Assembly (NCBI RefSeq): GCF_019649055.1
Contig: NW_026570309.1
Coordinates: 310,001 to 374,000 of the forward strand
DNA from: Paramacrobiotus metropolitanus
Taxonomy: Eukaryota > Tardigrada > Eutardigrada > Parachela > Macrobiotidae
Length of the DNA stretch: 64,000 bases
Direction: 5' to 3'
The notes beneath the pieces were generated by a model, which saw only the letters and a list, made by a program, of their open reading frames with translations, did no database searches and was not told the origin of the DNA. Shown here piece by piece: positions 9,962 to 21,113 of this stretch. Each line of letters starts with the position of its first letter. The stretch's first letter is position 1. A program made the position numbers and the translations under genes.

Positions 9962-12196
9962 CATTTCCCAACGTTGCTGGATTCTCCGCTGGAATCATTC
10001 TGCCAGTATTTTTACTGGCGCTGCTCGCATTTGCCGGTCATAGGTACCGAAACAGACTAAAGGTGCGTTAAAATCACACTCCGTAAAGATCACGTTGCTA
10101 AAGATCACAATTATGAAAACGGGTAGCGTGATAGAATTATGATTATTGAATACGAGGGGATGACAATGGTCTCCCTCCCTTACTACCGTCACCTGGCTGA
10201 AGGATGACGTTTTATGTGATCATACTATAGTGCTTATGTAGCGCGCCAGATTTAGCCGTATGTCCTGCAGCAACGTTTTTCTCCAGTCAGGTACTGACGA
10301 TAGCAAGTGCGAGAATTGCCGTTAACATTCCCTCGTATGTACAGTAGGCACTAAAAGTTGCATCTTTTTCTTTAGAGCAGAGTAGACCATCTCTATGCCA
10401 TACAGAAATTAATCCCCAAGCATGTCGTCATGTACTATGATCGGCCGCGGTAGTCAGTACATTTAGGTGGGTTGGTTATCTGTTGTCGTCAGAACATATT
10501 CCGGTACCTCTATTTGTGGATTCAAATAATAATATATTTCGCAGAGAATATCTGCCTGGGTGTGGGACAGTACGGGCAGGTGTACAGAGGAACCTTATCA
10601 GATGGTGTTGTCTCGAGGTCATTCTACAAAGCAAGTAGGCGACGTGTGGTGGCAGTCAAAATCATGCACAGAACACTGCGTTGTAGCAATCGAAGAACCG
10701 AAGACTTTTTGAGAGAAATGAGTGTTCTCATGAAAGCTGGACGGCACACGGATATCGTTAATTTGGAGGGCGTTGTCCTCACAGGCAAGTAGTACTCCAT
10801 TTGGAAAGCAGCATAAAGCGTAGTACAATTTTAGCGAAGTAGCGTACAGCATAGACAGCTTTTGGGCATTCGGTTATTTTTTACCGATATGTTGTGTTAG
10901 ATACATTGATGATCATGATGGAATACTGCGCTCTCGGATCGTTGGATGTATGGCTTAGGGAGCTAAAACCCGGGAACGTTAGATCTACTGCAGATATCTG
11001 TTGCGAAAAGAACAGTGAACTAACGCATATCGCATATCAAATCAGTCGAGGAATGGAGTATCTTTCTTCCAAAAGTATTATTCATCGTGATTTGGCCGCA
11101 CGTAACATATTGTTGGATGCCGAACAGACAGTTAAGATTGCTGATTTCGGCATGGCACGACAGCAAACCGAATATATCTTACTTCGTCAGGTATTTGATA
11201 TTTGGCTGTACAGAATACATACTTGATGTTGGGACCTTTGCACTAATTATAGATTCCACTACCAGTCTGTTGGATGGCACCGGAGTCCATTATACCTGGA
11301 CGCGGAGTTTTCACGCCCCGCAGTGACGTGTGGGCCTTTGGGGTCGTTCTGTGGGAATTGTTCACTCTAGGCGATATCCCTTACGCCAAGGAATTCCCTA
11401 GTGGATTAAATTACGAGCAGTTTGTAACATTTCTCTCCCGAGGAAATCGGTTGCAGATCCCGGCTTCCTGTCCAGAAGCAATGTAAGCTGCTTCTGTTTA
11501 GCGCATAACTGTTTTCTAAGTATAGTAACGCGCTATGCGTAGTTTGCGCGTATTACATACGTGTTATGACGTACGTGTTGTGTATTCTGTTACGTACGAT
11601 TTGCTGTTCTTATCTAACGGATTTGATCGCTAATTCCATCCATGATTCTGGTTTAATGAATCAGTCTGAAGTTTCTAACTTCAACTAAATCTGTGAGCTT
11701 GTTTCTAGCTGAAAGGTCGTGTGACTCTAGGTTAGAAGGAAGTTCATATCTCGCTCTGTTCTGTTTGCTTGGTCGTTCGGTTTGGTGATTAAACATTTTG
11801 GAAGTTCCTGAGTGTTTCGGTTTCGGTAACTTTCGTTAGGCACAGCAATCCGCTCGTACCTAGCGGAAGTAGGCAGTAGTTCCACTTACGGAGTCCAGAG
11901 CATATTCCCACTCTACCGATTGAGTAGGTTTGGTCATCTAGTGCGGTTGTCGCGGTGCGACTTCCGCATAGCATGTCAATAGTTATTCTATATCTACCTA
12001 CTGCTTCGTTTCAGCACGACCTTAAATGAATGATTGTTGGGATTTCCAACCAGACAGCAGACCGGATTTCACGTATCTACGAAGCCATTTTGAGATGTAC
12101 TACCCAACGTGCAAATCTCTATACATAAAACTGGATCATGAAAATAACATGCTGAATAAGACTCTGATAATTCCCACAAACTTTTCGTCTGCTTAA
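9962..12196 (+). pseudogene. Receptor tyrosine kinase, second copy, with frame disruption
   Basis: Exons: 9962-10062 (a single TM helix, GIILPVFLLALLAFAG, then basic HRYRNRLK); possibly 10376-10449 (juxtamembrane); 10545-10784 (Gly loop GVGQYGQVYRG, VAVK Lys, and the alpha-C Glu as FLREMS); 10901-11190 (HRDLAARN catalytic loop and DFG); 11253-11482 (CWMAPES...DVWAFG); and 12015-12196 (NDCWDFQPDSRPDF, ending TAA). The 10784 donor is G|gcaagt, so the intron is GC-AG, and the frame ([11 protein letters not shown]) supports it. The last exon joins out of frame: after the phase-2 donor an extra A in CCTTAAATGAATG puts TGA in frame, whereas removing one base restores the alignment with copy 1. The juxtamembrane exon also fails to join in phase. 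It is therefore either a young pseudogene, an assembly error, or a gene with an unusual splice. All catalytic motifs are otherwise intact. Confidence 0.65.
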
Positions 12197-13138
12197 ATTT
12201 ATGTCATGCAAGTCATCTGTGGGGTGATTCAAAAACAATGGACTTCATTAACTGTCCTGACAAAAATTTTTTTAAGGAAAGTAAATCCATACGAACTACT
12301 TTCGGCAGTCCTATGTCTTGGAACAGAAGCCAAATGAACACTCATGCTTGGGGGGAATTAAAGGATTGTACAGCTGTTAACGTCCTGGTAGCAAACCTGT
12401 AGATTTAAACAGATTCAGAACTAATACTCTGCCCTCGTACTTGATATCATTTTTGCGTTGTTTAATGTTATTACCTTGACGTCTTTGAAGCCGGGAGAAT
12501 AGGCTGACAGCCCAACTCCCGGCGTAACCGAGAATCGCAGCATTTGGCAGCAGGTGCCACTTACGGCGCCTGTAACGGGATCGGTCGAAACAGTGCTGCC
12601 GCTGGCACACACCGGTAGACCTCCATTGTTTCCGGCACCGTAGACACCAGTGGTCGCGGTAGCTGGCAAACCGGCTATTATGTTCATGTTACTAATCCAC
12701 ACGCCGGGATCATCGGAGCCAGGAAGAGCGGTAGGAGAATTTATGTATGCCCCAATTTGCCCCCACAGCTGTGCCGCTTGGAGCTCCCATACCGCTTATT
12801 GGATATGCATCAGATGCCAAGTCCCAAATTAGCGGAAAACCAGGCGGGGCGTTTGTGACCTGGAAACCGAACAGAATCACGTTGAACAAGGACTACATGA
12901 CGTTTAATGAATGTATAGGAAGATCACAACGTACCGCGCATGTCAGCTGAGGATATGTGTTGTACGGTCTTCCGGAAGGATCAGTTCCAGGAGGGTAGCC
13001 GACACACACCGATGCGCTATCCGGGCACTGTAAAAAAAGGGGCGTTGATCCAGCTGGGGTGGATGTTGTGACTTGGCACGGCGCATATCGGAACTGCAAT
13101 GCAAATTTATTGTTATAACTTTGATTTTGGTTGTTTTT

Positions 13139-13827
13139 TTAAGGGAAGTGGCCCGGTACATGGTACCAAATTCGTGTACATGCACGAAATCTTTCACTTT
13201 CGCGCACTCCCAAAACCTTTTTTCTCTTGTTTTATGACATTCGGTAGCCAGATGATTTGTATACACTGGCGTGAAAGCCGTTTGTGCGCGCAACATCCGG
13301 TTCGAGAGTTATGGCTGTTAGAAATTTCCAAAAAGTTAAAATGCATTCCGGTGTCCCAAAAGTCTCATTATGGACCGATCTCTTTCAGATTTTGCATGTA
13401 ATTGCACATGGCCATGAAGATCGTTTTTACACCGATCCAGACTTCCATGATTTTTTTTTTAAATTTTAAAATGAATTTTAAAATTTTTGAAATTCATTTT
13501 AAAATTTGAAAAAGATGCTAGAACAGTGGATCGGTGTAAAAACGATCTTCATGGCCATGTGCAATTACGTGCAAAATTCGAAGGAGATCGGTCCATAATG
13601 AGACTTTTGGTACACAGGAATGCGTTTAAACTTTTTGGAATTTTCTAACAGCCATAACTCTCGAACCGGATCTTGCGCGCATAAACGGTTTTCACGCCAG
13701 TGTATACAAATCATATGGCTACCGAATGTCATAAAACAAGAGAAAAATGGGTTTGGGAGTGCGCGAAAGCGAAAGATTTCGTACATGTACACGAATTTGG
13801 TACCGTATACCGGCCCACTTCCCTTAA
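13139..13827. mobile_element. Foldback element with about 330-bp inverted arms
   Basis: The sequence from AAGGGAAGTGG at 13141 rightwards is the near-exact reverse complement of the sequence ending CCACTTCCCTT at 13825. The arms run about 13139-13470 and 13495-13827 with over 90 percent identity by eye, separated by a short AT-rich centre that is itself palindromic (AAATTTTAAAATGAATTTTAAAA). Apparent frames on opposite strands of the two arms are mirror images of one another and are not genes. It sits in intron 2 of the copy B pseudogene and could form a very long hairpin. The family is unknown. Confidence 0.85.
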
Positions 13828-14069
13828 GTTTTAAGCCATTTAAATAGTGCATACGTGTTGTTATGAATATTCAGAATATTGTTAATAAAAACTACGATCG
13901 GTTACAACTACAAGCGATTTGCAATTCTTATGGCTTATAGACGAGTTCATGCTCAAATAAGTACCGTAATAAAGATGGGCTGTGAGGCTGCGCGACTCTG
14001 CGTGCCGATGGCGGTGAAAGCGACTGTCTGTACCATTCCATTGGCCGGCGCGGTACCGTCATAGAATAT

Positions 14070-14568
14070 TGTAGCGATAGAAATTAGATGTACCGCCAGT
14101 AGGAGTGTTAATTGCTTTTCTCTACTGATTATTGGTTGTTATGTTATGAAGATCAGAATCCTAGTTTTCCTACTTTTACCGACCGCATCTCACGGTCAGA
14201 AACATCTTGAAATTAGTCTTGCTGCAGCTTGCTCTGAATCTTGCCCCTGTGCTTATGCACTTCTTGCTAATGCGCTTCCCGTGCTTCTTGCTCCCGTGCT
14301 TATGCACTTCTTGCTCCTCAGCTTGCGTTGCTCGCTGATTCTTGCTACGTTGTACTTGCTAATAAACACCTGCGATGACCTTGTGTTGTGTTGCGTAATC
14401 GCTATGGGATGATCGTGCATCTCCCATCATTGCCACCATGTAAACGGTAGTCAACTTCCGGTCAGCATCGCTGCCGACCGTGCCAGCCTTTCCCACTAAC
14501 AGCCGACAGATCGTGGTAAGGTGGATTAACCAACCCACTAGAACAGCAGTCAAACCGGCTGCTGTTAC
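14070..14568. mobile_element. 499-bp insertion in exon 2 of copy B, 5-bp target duplication AATAT
   Basis: Comparison with copy A shows that exon 2 should read EQIFY. In copy B the codons EQI-F are split: on the plus strand AATAT occurs at 14065-14069 and again at 14569-14573, and removing the DNA between them plus one AATAT restores EQIFYDG in frame. No AG acceptor lies where an intron would need one, so this is an insertion rather than an intron. The insert has only weak terminal similarity and holds a CTTGCT-rich stretch (14215-14350) with no recognisable transposase. Confidence 0.8.
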
Positions 14569-15851
14569 AATATCTGCTCCGAAGCGGAATTGGAATTGAC
14601 ATACACGTGTCCGCTGGCTGTTAAATATTCATCGTTCGAAGATGATACAAGGTGTTGCTGATATTCATACGTCTGAGGACCGCATGTATCATTCAGTACC
14701 TGCACGATAAAGAGAACAACGCTTATAAATAGCATAGAAATGGGAAAATTTCCTGCATTTACGTTTAGAAATACGGCCGGCAGCGATCCAGTGCCAGTGC
14801 CCCAACACGGCACATCGACGACATAATTTATGGGACTGAGAAGAATGCTGCACTGCTTTGCATTTTGGCACTAGCATCCAGAGTTGGTGCACGGATTGGG
14901 TGGGTTTGGTGGACAGCCACCACCGCAAGGTGGCGACGCGTATCCGGGAGGGACAAAGTAGGGATCAAGCCATCCGGGATGGGCCTGTACAGCCGATAGG
15001 CTAATGACCAATATTGCACCGATAAAATTAAAGTGACCTTTATGAAACATTATGAATCTGACGTGCGTAATGTGCGTAATCCTGGCTCTAGACCTGTAAG
15101 CCAATTTAGCTCAAGGAAACGTTTAATCGTGTGGTTGTACTCGTATCTAGCGTTAATGCAACAGAAATTCTACAGGTAACAAGAAGATATTTTAATCAAG
15201 ACAAGAAGCAAGATCGCACGTTTTTATTCAACATTGTGGTCAGTCGTACTGTTTCCGAAATCGTCGTTAGGGCGTTTATTCAATAATTTTTATTACGGTT
15301 GTACACAATGGTTTCTGCCGATATCCAAGCTTGTAAAATCGCGAAATGGTTTCCCAACCAGACGGTAATAAATTTTTATCTACTTGAGGCGCCTTCTTTA
15401 CAGCCTCGGCGGGAGTCATACACGAGATCCAGAGATTTTAAGAGTTAAACTAACGCTTTTAACAACACACTTTGCGAGTTCTTCATAAGTGTCTTAGAAG
15501 ACATAAACGGCTTCCTCAAGCAAACAACTCTCTTACTTCTTCCGGTCACATTTTATTGTTGAATTGACTATATTATTTTGTGGATTTTCAAACTACTGTA
15601 GTTATTTTCTGCGTTTTTTGTTGGTTTGTAATGTTTGCCACCCTTTTTTATTTCTTTTCCGTTGAATCTCGAATCTCCATAGCCAAGAAACTAACGAGAA
15701 AAAGCCAAATTTGCAATATTTATGGCGTGCTTAAATATTTGTGCTCCCATCACCATTTCCAAACACAAATACACTAAATTACAACCAAGTTTGAAATTGT
15801 GGAAGCACCAGTTTCAGTTGTGTCTGCAGTCGCAGATAACAGTTGCAGTTG

Positions 15852-17534
15852 CTAAACGATGGTGCAGGTGGCCCAGTCTTGGTAGCATACCTATCAGAAA
15901 ATCTTTTTAATTGATTTTTTAAAAACGTTTTGCAGCTTTTTATAACGGAAACATCCGTTAAGCATGGCACTAATATTGTAAAACTGTTATAAGACTTTTG
16001 TATTGTACCTTAACGTCCTGATACCCGGCGGTGTACGGTGTGATCATTACGCCCGGCGACACCGAGAAGCGCAAGGTCTGACAGCAGTTACCGGTGACCA
16101 TGCCTGTCACTGGATCTGTGCTGGTGGTGATAGGTGTAACACCAGGGCACGGCAGAGCACCGTTATTACTCGCACCATATATGCCGACCGTACTCGTGCT
16201 GGCAAGACCGGCGATGGGGTTCATACTACTGATAAAGACGTTCGGTTCATCTGAACCAGGAAGAACAGCCGGAGAATTGATGTTCCAGTTCTCTCCTGGA
16301 CCGAGACCATTTGGTGCACCGAAGCCGCTGACTGGTGCCGCGTTAGATGCCAGATCAAAAACCAGCGGGAAGAGCGGAGGTGCATTGCTGACCTGTGCAA
16401 CCAGAGACAATCACAATCAATCCATCATAAAATGTTATCATTTACTGCGGTTAGTATGGCATGTGGCTGGTGATAAGCGTACAACGAACTTACGGAGCAT
16501 GTCAGCTGCGGATACGAATTGTACGTTCTCCCGGATGGATCAGTGCCTGGAGGATACCCGGGGCACACCGAAGCGCTCGTAGGACATTGCAAAATAAGCG
16601 CGGTTTGCCCAGGAGAGGATGTGGTCGTTGATCCCATACATGCCGCAAATCGGAACTGAAAACCGTGAAGTTGTATGCTATTCGATGCATTTATTATTTA
16701 ATTAACAGTTGTACCATTAATTTTGTCTCTTATAAAGGTACAATTCCTAGCTAAAAACATCATCAGAATCGCAGACGATAATTAGTATACCGGTTTTGAG
16801 TTGAATTTGTCCGTGTTGAATTCTGAGTGGAATTGGATGCATCCAATTCACGTATCATGCATATACATGATACGTATTGTAAATTGTTAGTAGGTTGTAT
16901 ATGAGTACCGTTATGAAGATGGTCTGCGATGCAACACGGTTTTGTGTGCCAACAGCGGTGAATGCAATCGTCTGGACCAATGTGCTCGACAGCGCAGAGG
17001 GGTTGTAAAATATCTGCTCGTTGCCAGTGTTTCCGGTTACATAAGCGTATGGCGTAATGATGTCATCATCGGATGAGGACACGAGATGCTGTTGGTAGTC
17101 ATATGTCTGCGGTCCGCAGGTGTCGTTAAAAACCTTAACACAAAACAAATAAAACGATATGTATAGTAAGCTATACTGTAATTTGCATTAGGGCTTTCTA
17201 GGTTCTTTACGCTGACGATGGTGGCAGGGGATGAACCTTGTCCTTGAGCAAAACACGGCACTTCCACCGTCCATGGAATTTGATTCAGCAAAATGGAACA
17301 GTGTTTCGAATTTTGGCACTGGCATCCCGGATTGGGGCAGGGATTGGGCGGAGGAGGTGGGCATCCGCCACCGCAGGGCGGCGACGGAAATGGCAGGTAC
17401 GGCACCGGCGGAAAGTATGGCTCCAGCCATCCCGGAAAGGCTTGCACCACTCCGAGACAGCTCATACCCAGGCAGAGAAGAGCGAGACAACCTTTAAAAA
17501 TCATTTTTCTAAATGGAAGACGGAGCAAGGCCAT
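15852..17534 (-). CDS. Secreted Cys/Pro-rich protein of unrecognised family, copy A (intact)
   Basis: Five exons on the minus strand are 17534-17211, 17133-16909, 16655-16494, 16392-16009 and 15890-15852. They join with all introns in phase 0 to 377 aa (367 if the ATG at 17504 is used). The N-terminus is a signal peptide (CLALLCLGMSCLGVVQA) followed by FPGWLEPYFPP and a Pro/Gly/Cys motif (PPCGGGCPPPPPNPC). Later blocks are FNDTCGPQTYDYQQHLVSSS, VCPGYPPGTDPSGRTYNSYP, SDEPNVFISSMNPIAGL and GNCCQTLRFSVSPGV. The last 12 residues, VCYQDWATCTIV, are encoded by a tiny exon whose homologue occurs in copy B. Even Cys spacing and a secretory signal suggest an extracellular, disulfide-bonded protein. 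I do not recognise the family; a lineage-restricted one is possible. Conservation with copy B at every exon strongly supports the model. Confidence 0.8.
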
Positions 17535-19015
17535 ATTAACAAACTAGTGCAAAAATTGGGTGCAGGACAGTTCTCGTAATATATACCCGTGCGTGCGTCG
17601 TTGATGGTTTCTTGTGGGAGTTTTATTGCATATTTAGCCTTGGCATATTTACAGTATATTTAGTGTTCTTTTAAACGTAACTGTAAGCATGATATTTGTG
17701 GTAATTTTTATCGTTGGCGTCTACTTGATGGGCAATAACACCAGACCAAAGATGACGCTTTCTTCCAATGTCACAATAGAAAGATTTTTGTCAACATTAC
17801 CGGAAGTTTCTGAGGCACTTGCCACAGCACGAGAGCAATGAAAAAGTCATTGATACCTAGAGTAGGAATTTAACGGTTGCCATACGTCTGGGATTTATGA
17901 GTGTAAATGTACACACGCGTTTACGTTATACGGCATATTAAAATAACAGAATTATGGAATGCCGTATAATCCAACGCAGCTGCATGCTACAAAAATTGGA
18001 ATCGATTAATTCGAATAATTTAGGCCATGTCTGAACTGGAATCTTAGCGTAAACTGAATTAAATTCATGATAATTAAGTACTGTACGGTAGAATACTTAA
18101 CTAACGTGCTGTAAAGAAATTAGCTGAAATAAAGGAGCTAAACGTAGACTATGTACAGGCCGGGCTCCAACTTTTCGGAGGAAAATGAAGAGATGGCTTT
18201 GATATACTTTGTACTTGGGGAAGTGTGCACGTGATTGACCGCCACCTCTGCCTTAACTTGCAACACTTCTTGCAAATGCCAAAATAGACAGATTTTGTCA
18301 ACATTGCCGGAAGATTTTGAGGCACCGGTCAACGCTTATTGTCCAGTCAAGTTTCGCTCCTTCTGCTCTTTTCTTCGTCCAGTACTGCCGAGTGAGCAAA
18401 AACAGAATTATTATTTTTTTCTAATCTCACGTAAGCGTTCTTTGGCACAAAAGTTAGGCTTGTTTTGCTTTTTGGTGCTGCCAGCGTGTGGTGTCAGGGC
18501 GGGCTTATGATTCAGCCCTTCTCTCATTGGTTGGTTTTGGGTTTTTTCCTGTCTGGGCATTTGCATGCGCTTTGATGGCTCTATAAGGCAGCTGCGCTGC
18601 CTACAGAGACAAGTGGGTTCTTGGCTTGCGCGCAAAGCGCGGTGTGTGTCAGATTTCGGCATTAAAGCCTTCATCCGGGTTTGCTTTTGTTTCGCCGTCG
18701 ATGGTCGATGCGCGCCTAGTCAGCGCCATCTGATAGTGGTTTTGATAAACGGAATATTGTTGCGACATTGTGCGCTAGGTGCGTGCTATAACTATTTTAG
18801 TAATATTTTCATTCTAGCAGTTCTTGCAACAACATACATTTGGTTTAAAAAACACTTTGTAATGGCCTTGAAGTGGATAATATCTACATATTATATTTGA
18901 AAAGCCGATACATAAAATATCAAGAACTGCATCGCCAGCATTAGAAAAAGGTTAATAAATATTAACTGATTATTTCACCTGACCGTACCAGACCACCGTC
19001 GGTTTATACGGTATC
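17535..19015. other. Intergenic with a small dispersed duplication
   Basis: No gene is supported. A segment of about 45 bp occurs twice in the same orientation, around 17773-17819 and 18280-18325 (sharing TTTTGTCAACATT-CCGGAAG and TGAGGCAC). In one frame both read as STLPE-like peptides, perhaps remnants of a duplicated exon. Confidence 0.45.
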
Positions 19016-19322
19016 CTCCCATTTCGCCAAACCGGACATTTCGCCAACCGGGCATTTCGCCAATGGGATATTTCGCCAACAATATTTTTTTATTTTCTTG
19101 GGTTTTCTTAGTCTTCTTAGATTTCTTAGGTTTCTTAGGGTTTCTTAGGGTTCTTAGGTTTACTTAGGTACGTTTATAAGGTTTTCTTAGGCTTCTTAGA
19201 TTCCTTATTTTTCTTATGATTCTTAGGTTTTGTCTCATGTTATGATTTCGATTTTAACTGTTTCTGATAATTTTGATTCGAAGTGCTGACATAGCGAAAT
19301 GTCCCGTTGGCGAAATGGGGTG
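19016..19322. mobile_element. Short element with CATTTCGCCAA terminal repeats
   Basis: The left end has four spaced ATTTCGCCAA units (19021-19080). The right end (19293-19320) carries the inverse, GCGAAATG and GGCGAAATGGGG, making an imperfect terminal inverted repeat. The centre is a run of TTTCTTAGG-type repeats, similar to a run near 63110-63210. It is probably a MITE or satellite-like unit, with no coding content. Confidence 0.55.
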
Positions 19323-19457
19323 GTAGGTGAATTTTCTACGGAAAATGGTGTTAGTGCGGATTTTGTTCAGCCTGAAAAGTGTGCGCAATAGACGTTGTAA
19401 AAAATTTGGTAATTTCAACTGTCAGCTGTCATTCGACATACTCACTTACAGTAAAGC

Positions 19458-20358
19458 GTGTTTGAAGAATCGCTCAGTTCAGCCTTCGCTCAGTTCAGCC
19501 TTCGTTACTTCACATATATGTGCAATGTGCGACGAACCGACGTTACGAATGCCTCGTCTACGCACTGGAATCCAACTAAAAAATTAATAATCATAATCGT
19601 AGAAGATGGCATTTACACAGTTCGACGCGGCATCCGTATTAACTGTAATCAGAGAGATGATAACTGTATCTTAATAATTCTTTCCGTCGGAGCACAGAAA
19701 CTGCGTCAGGGTTGTGCGTCAAAGACGAAAATCGTTTTCGTGGACATATGCCAGAAGGGTATACTACCGATTTCAGTGTTAATACAGAGAATGCAGGCTA
19801 TGGACATGTTCCAATTGGTATTACGCAGCTGCTGTACTCCTGATGAAAACATGACAGTCAGCCCACATGGCATGGAAGTGGCTTTGGCGGCCATACTGCC
19901 CGGGACAGATGGGATTCTACGCACAACCCTGACGAAATTTCTGTGCTCCGACGGAAAGAATTATGATGCCGACGTTACAACCCTGACGTTACGAATGCCG
20001 ACGTTACGAATGCTTCAAACGTGCGACAAACCGAAGTCTGTGGGGGCCTTCTACGTGAATCAAGTAGTTTTAACAGATCACAGAACGCTGCCGCTGACTG
20101 AATGATACTTTGTTCATTAGAAACGGACTCTGGAAAAGGCCCTATGGAATATGGAGCGACATGACATCAATGAACGGATCTTTGCAAATTGCACTTGAAC
20201 TGTGGTTTTTACGACGGACGAATAAGGCTATTAAATTGGATAAAACTGAGGTAACGCTGTCAGCGCTACCGATGCATATCATTACGGAAACCATCGGATT
20301 ACTCGCCAGCCTAAAGAAGTTGAAACTTCGCGTGTTTGTGGACTGTGGAAATATTTAG
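19458..20358 (+). pseudogene. Serpin-like fragment
   Basis: The stretch around 19790-19960 translates to MDMFQLVLRSCCTPDENMTV and SPHGMEVALAAILPGTDG. This matches the first helices of serpins (FxLxLxx...ENxxxSPxSIxxALxxxxxGAxG). Further on, SVGAFYVNQVVL could be the strand that normally reads ANALFVxxxxxL, but the frame is then closed by TGA at about 20103. The reactive-centre loop and the C-terminal PF motif are not found. Short repeats of GACGTTACGAATGC at 19538, 19985 and 19999 interrupt the region. It is most likely a decayed or truncated serpin. Certainty is modest, because only the N-terminal block is convincing. Confidence 0.35.
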
Positions 20359-20380
20359 TGGATACTACGATTGGCCAAGA

Positions 20381-20779
20381 AATGGATTTTCTGGTTTAAG
20401 CCCTCGCCCTCTATCCCACCGGAAGCATACTACGCACTACGGACTTAACTTGTGCTAACAAGTAGCACTTTGGTACGCTGCGCATTGTCAAGATATTGGG
20501 TTTTTTAACTTCGCGAATGCATCAAAATGTACGGCAGACACATTTTTTTATAATTCAATGATGGCGTACTAGGTGTTCAATATAAAATTTTCGTGAAATG
20601 TTCGCCATACGCTAGCTGCTAGTTGACTACAACGCCTCAAATAACATAATACTGGGTTGGTATGGCTTAAGCCATGTTTACCCGGTAAGCGCTACTGCAA
20701 AGTTCACTGTAAACTGCCGCACTTTAGCCACGCCCCAGCCTTTAGCCACGCCCCAACGCGTTAAACCAGAAAATCCATT
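20381..20779. mobile_element. 399-bp MITE with 19-bp perfect terminal inverted repeats
   Basis: AATGGATTTTCTGGTTTAA (20381-20399) is exactly mirrored by TTAAACCAGAAAATCCATT (20761-20779). The inner right end holds a direct repeat of TTTAGCCACGCCCC. No target duplication is clear and no protein is encoded. It abuts the left arm of the large inverted repeat that flanks the fusion gene. Confidence 0.75.
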
Positions 20780-20785
20780 CGGGTG

Positions 20786-20935
20786 TCGCGAGTGCACACT
20801 ATGTTATTGTGCAGAAGTGGAATTTTAATCAATTTTATTGCTGATTTTACTGCCATTGCACCATTTGTGGACCCGTTTATCCACGTAGAAGCGCATAAGG
20901 GGGACAGCATGGCGACAGGTTCTGGATTGAGTTTA
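20786..20935 (+). repeat. Long inverted repeat, left arm
   Basis: From about 20794 (GAGTGCACACTATG) for about 110 bp the sequence is identical to the reverse complement of about 24119-24010, after which identity falls away over the next 40 bp. The partner lies about 3.1 kb to the right, on the far side of the fusion gene and transposase exons. The geometry suggests either ends of a composite element or a duplicated, inverted piece of the same element. Confidence 0.8.
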
Positions 20936-21113
20936 TTGACGCAATAGCTGCAGACAGCGACCGATGAAGTACTGTAGTAAGAACTTAATTTAATACTTCT
21001 GTTGAAGTTAACTGAATTTTGAGGTGAATTTTGTACAGTTTTGTAAACTGCCGCAGTTGCAAAAGATCTGAGATGATTGTTAAAGTCAATTTGTACTTCA
21101 GCATTACATCATT

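Larger units (their letters stand above)
12358..15050 (-). pseudogene. Secreted Cys/Pro-rich protein, copy B, disrupted pseudogene
   Basis: This is a tandem paralogue of the gene at 15852-17534 with the same five-exon plan: exon 1 15050-14763 (signal peptide, then CGGGCPPNPPNPCTNSGCQC), exon 2 14699-13965, exon 3 13093-12935 (PGTDPSGRPYNTYPQLTC), exon 4 12859-12475 and exon 5 12396-12358 (VCYQDVNSCTIL then stop). All introns are phase 0. Two independent lesions break it. Exon 2 is split by a 499-bp insertion (14070-14568) flanked by a 5-bp AATAT duplication. Exon 4 has a tandem duplication of CATA (plus-strand 12742-12749) that shifts the frame; removing one copy restores WGINSP, matching WNINSP in copy A. 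A large foldback element lies in intron 2. No reading frame can give the full protein. Confidence 0.85.

Noticed and set aside
13099-13852. Two similar open frames of about 100 codons on opposite strands
   Set aside because: They are mirror images caused by the foldback arms; no domain or splice context supports coding.
17188-17579. Several overlapping plus-strand frames
   Set aside because: They lie opposite exon 1 of the secreted protein, whose minus-strand frame has a signal peptide and a paralogue.
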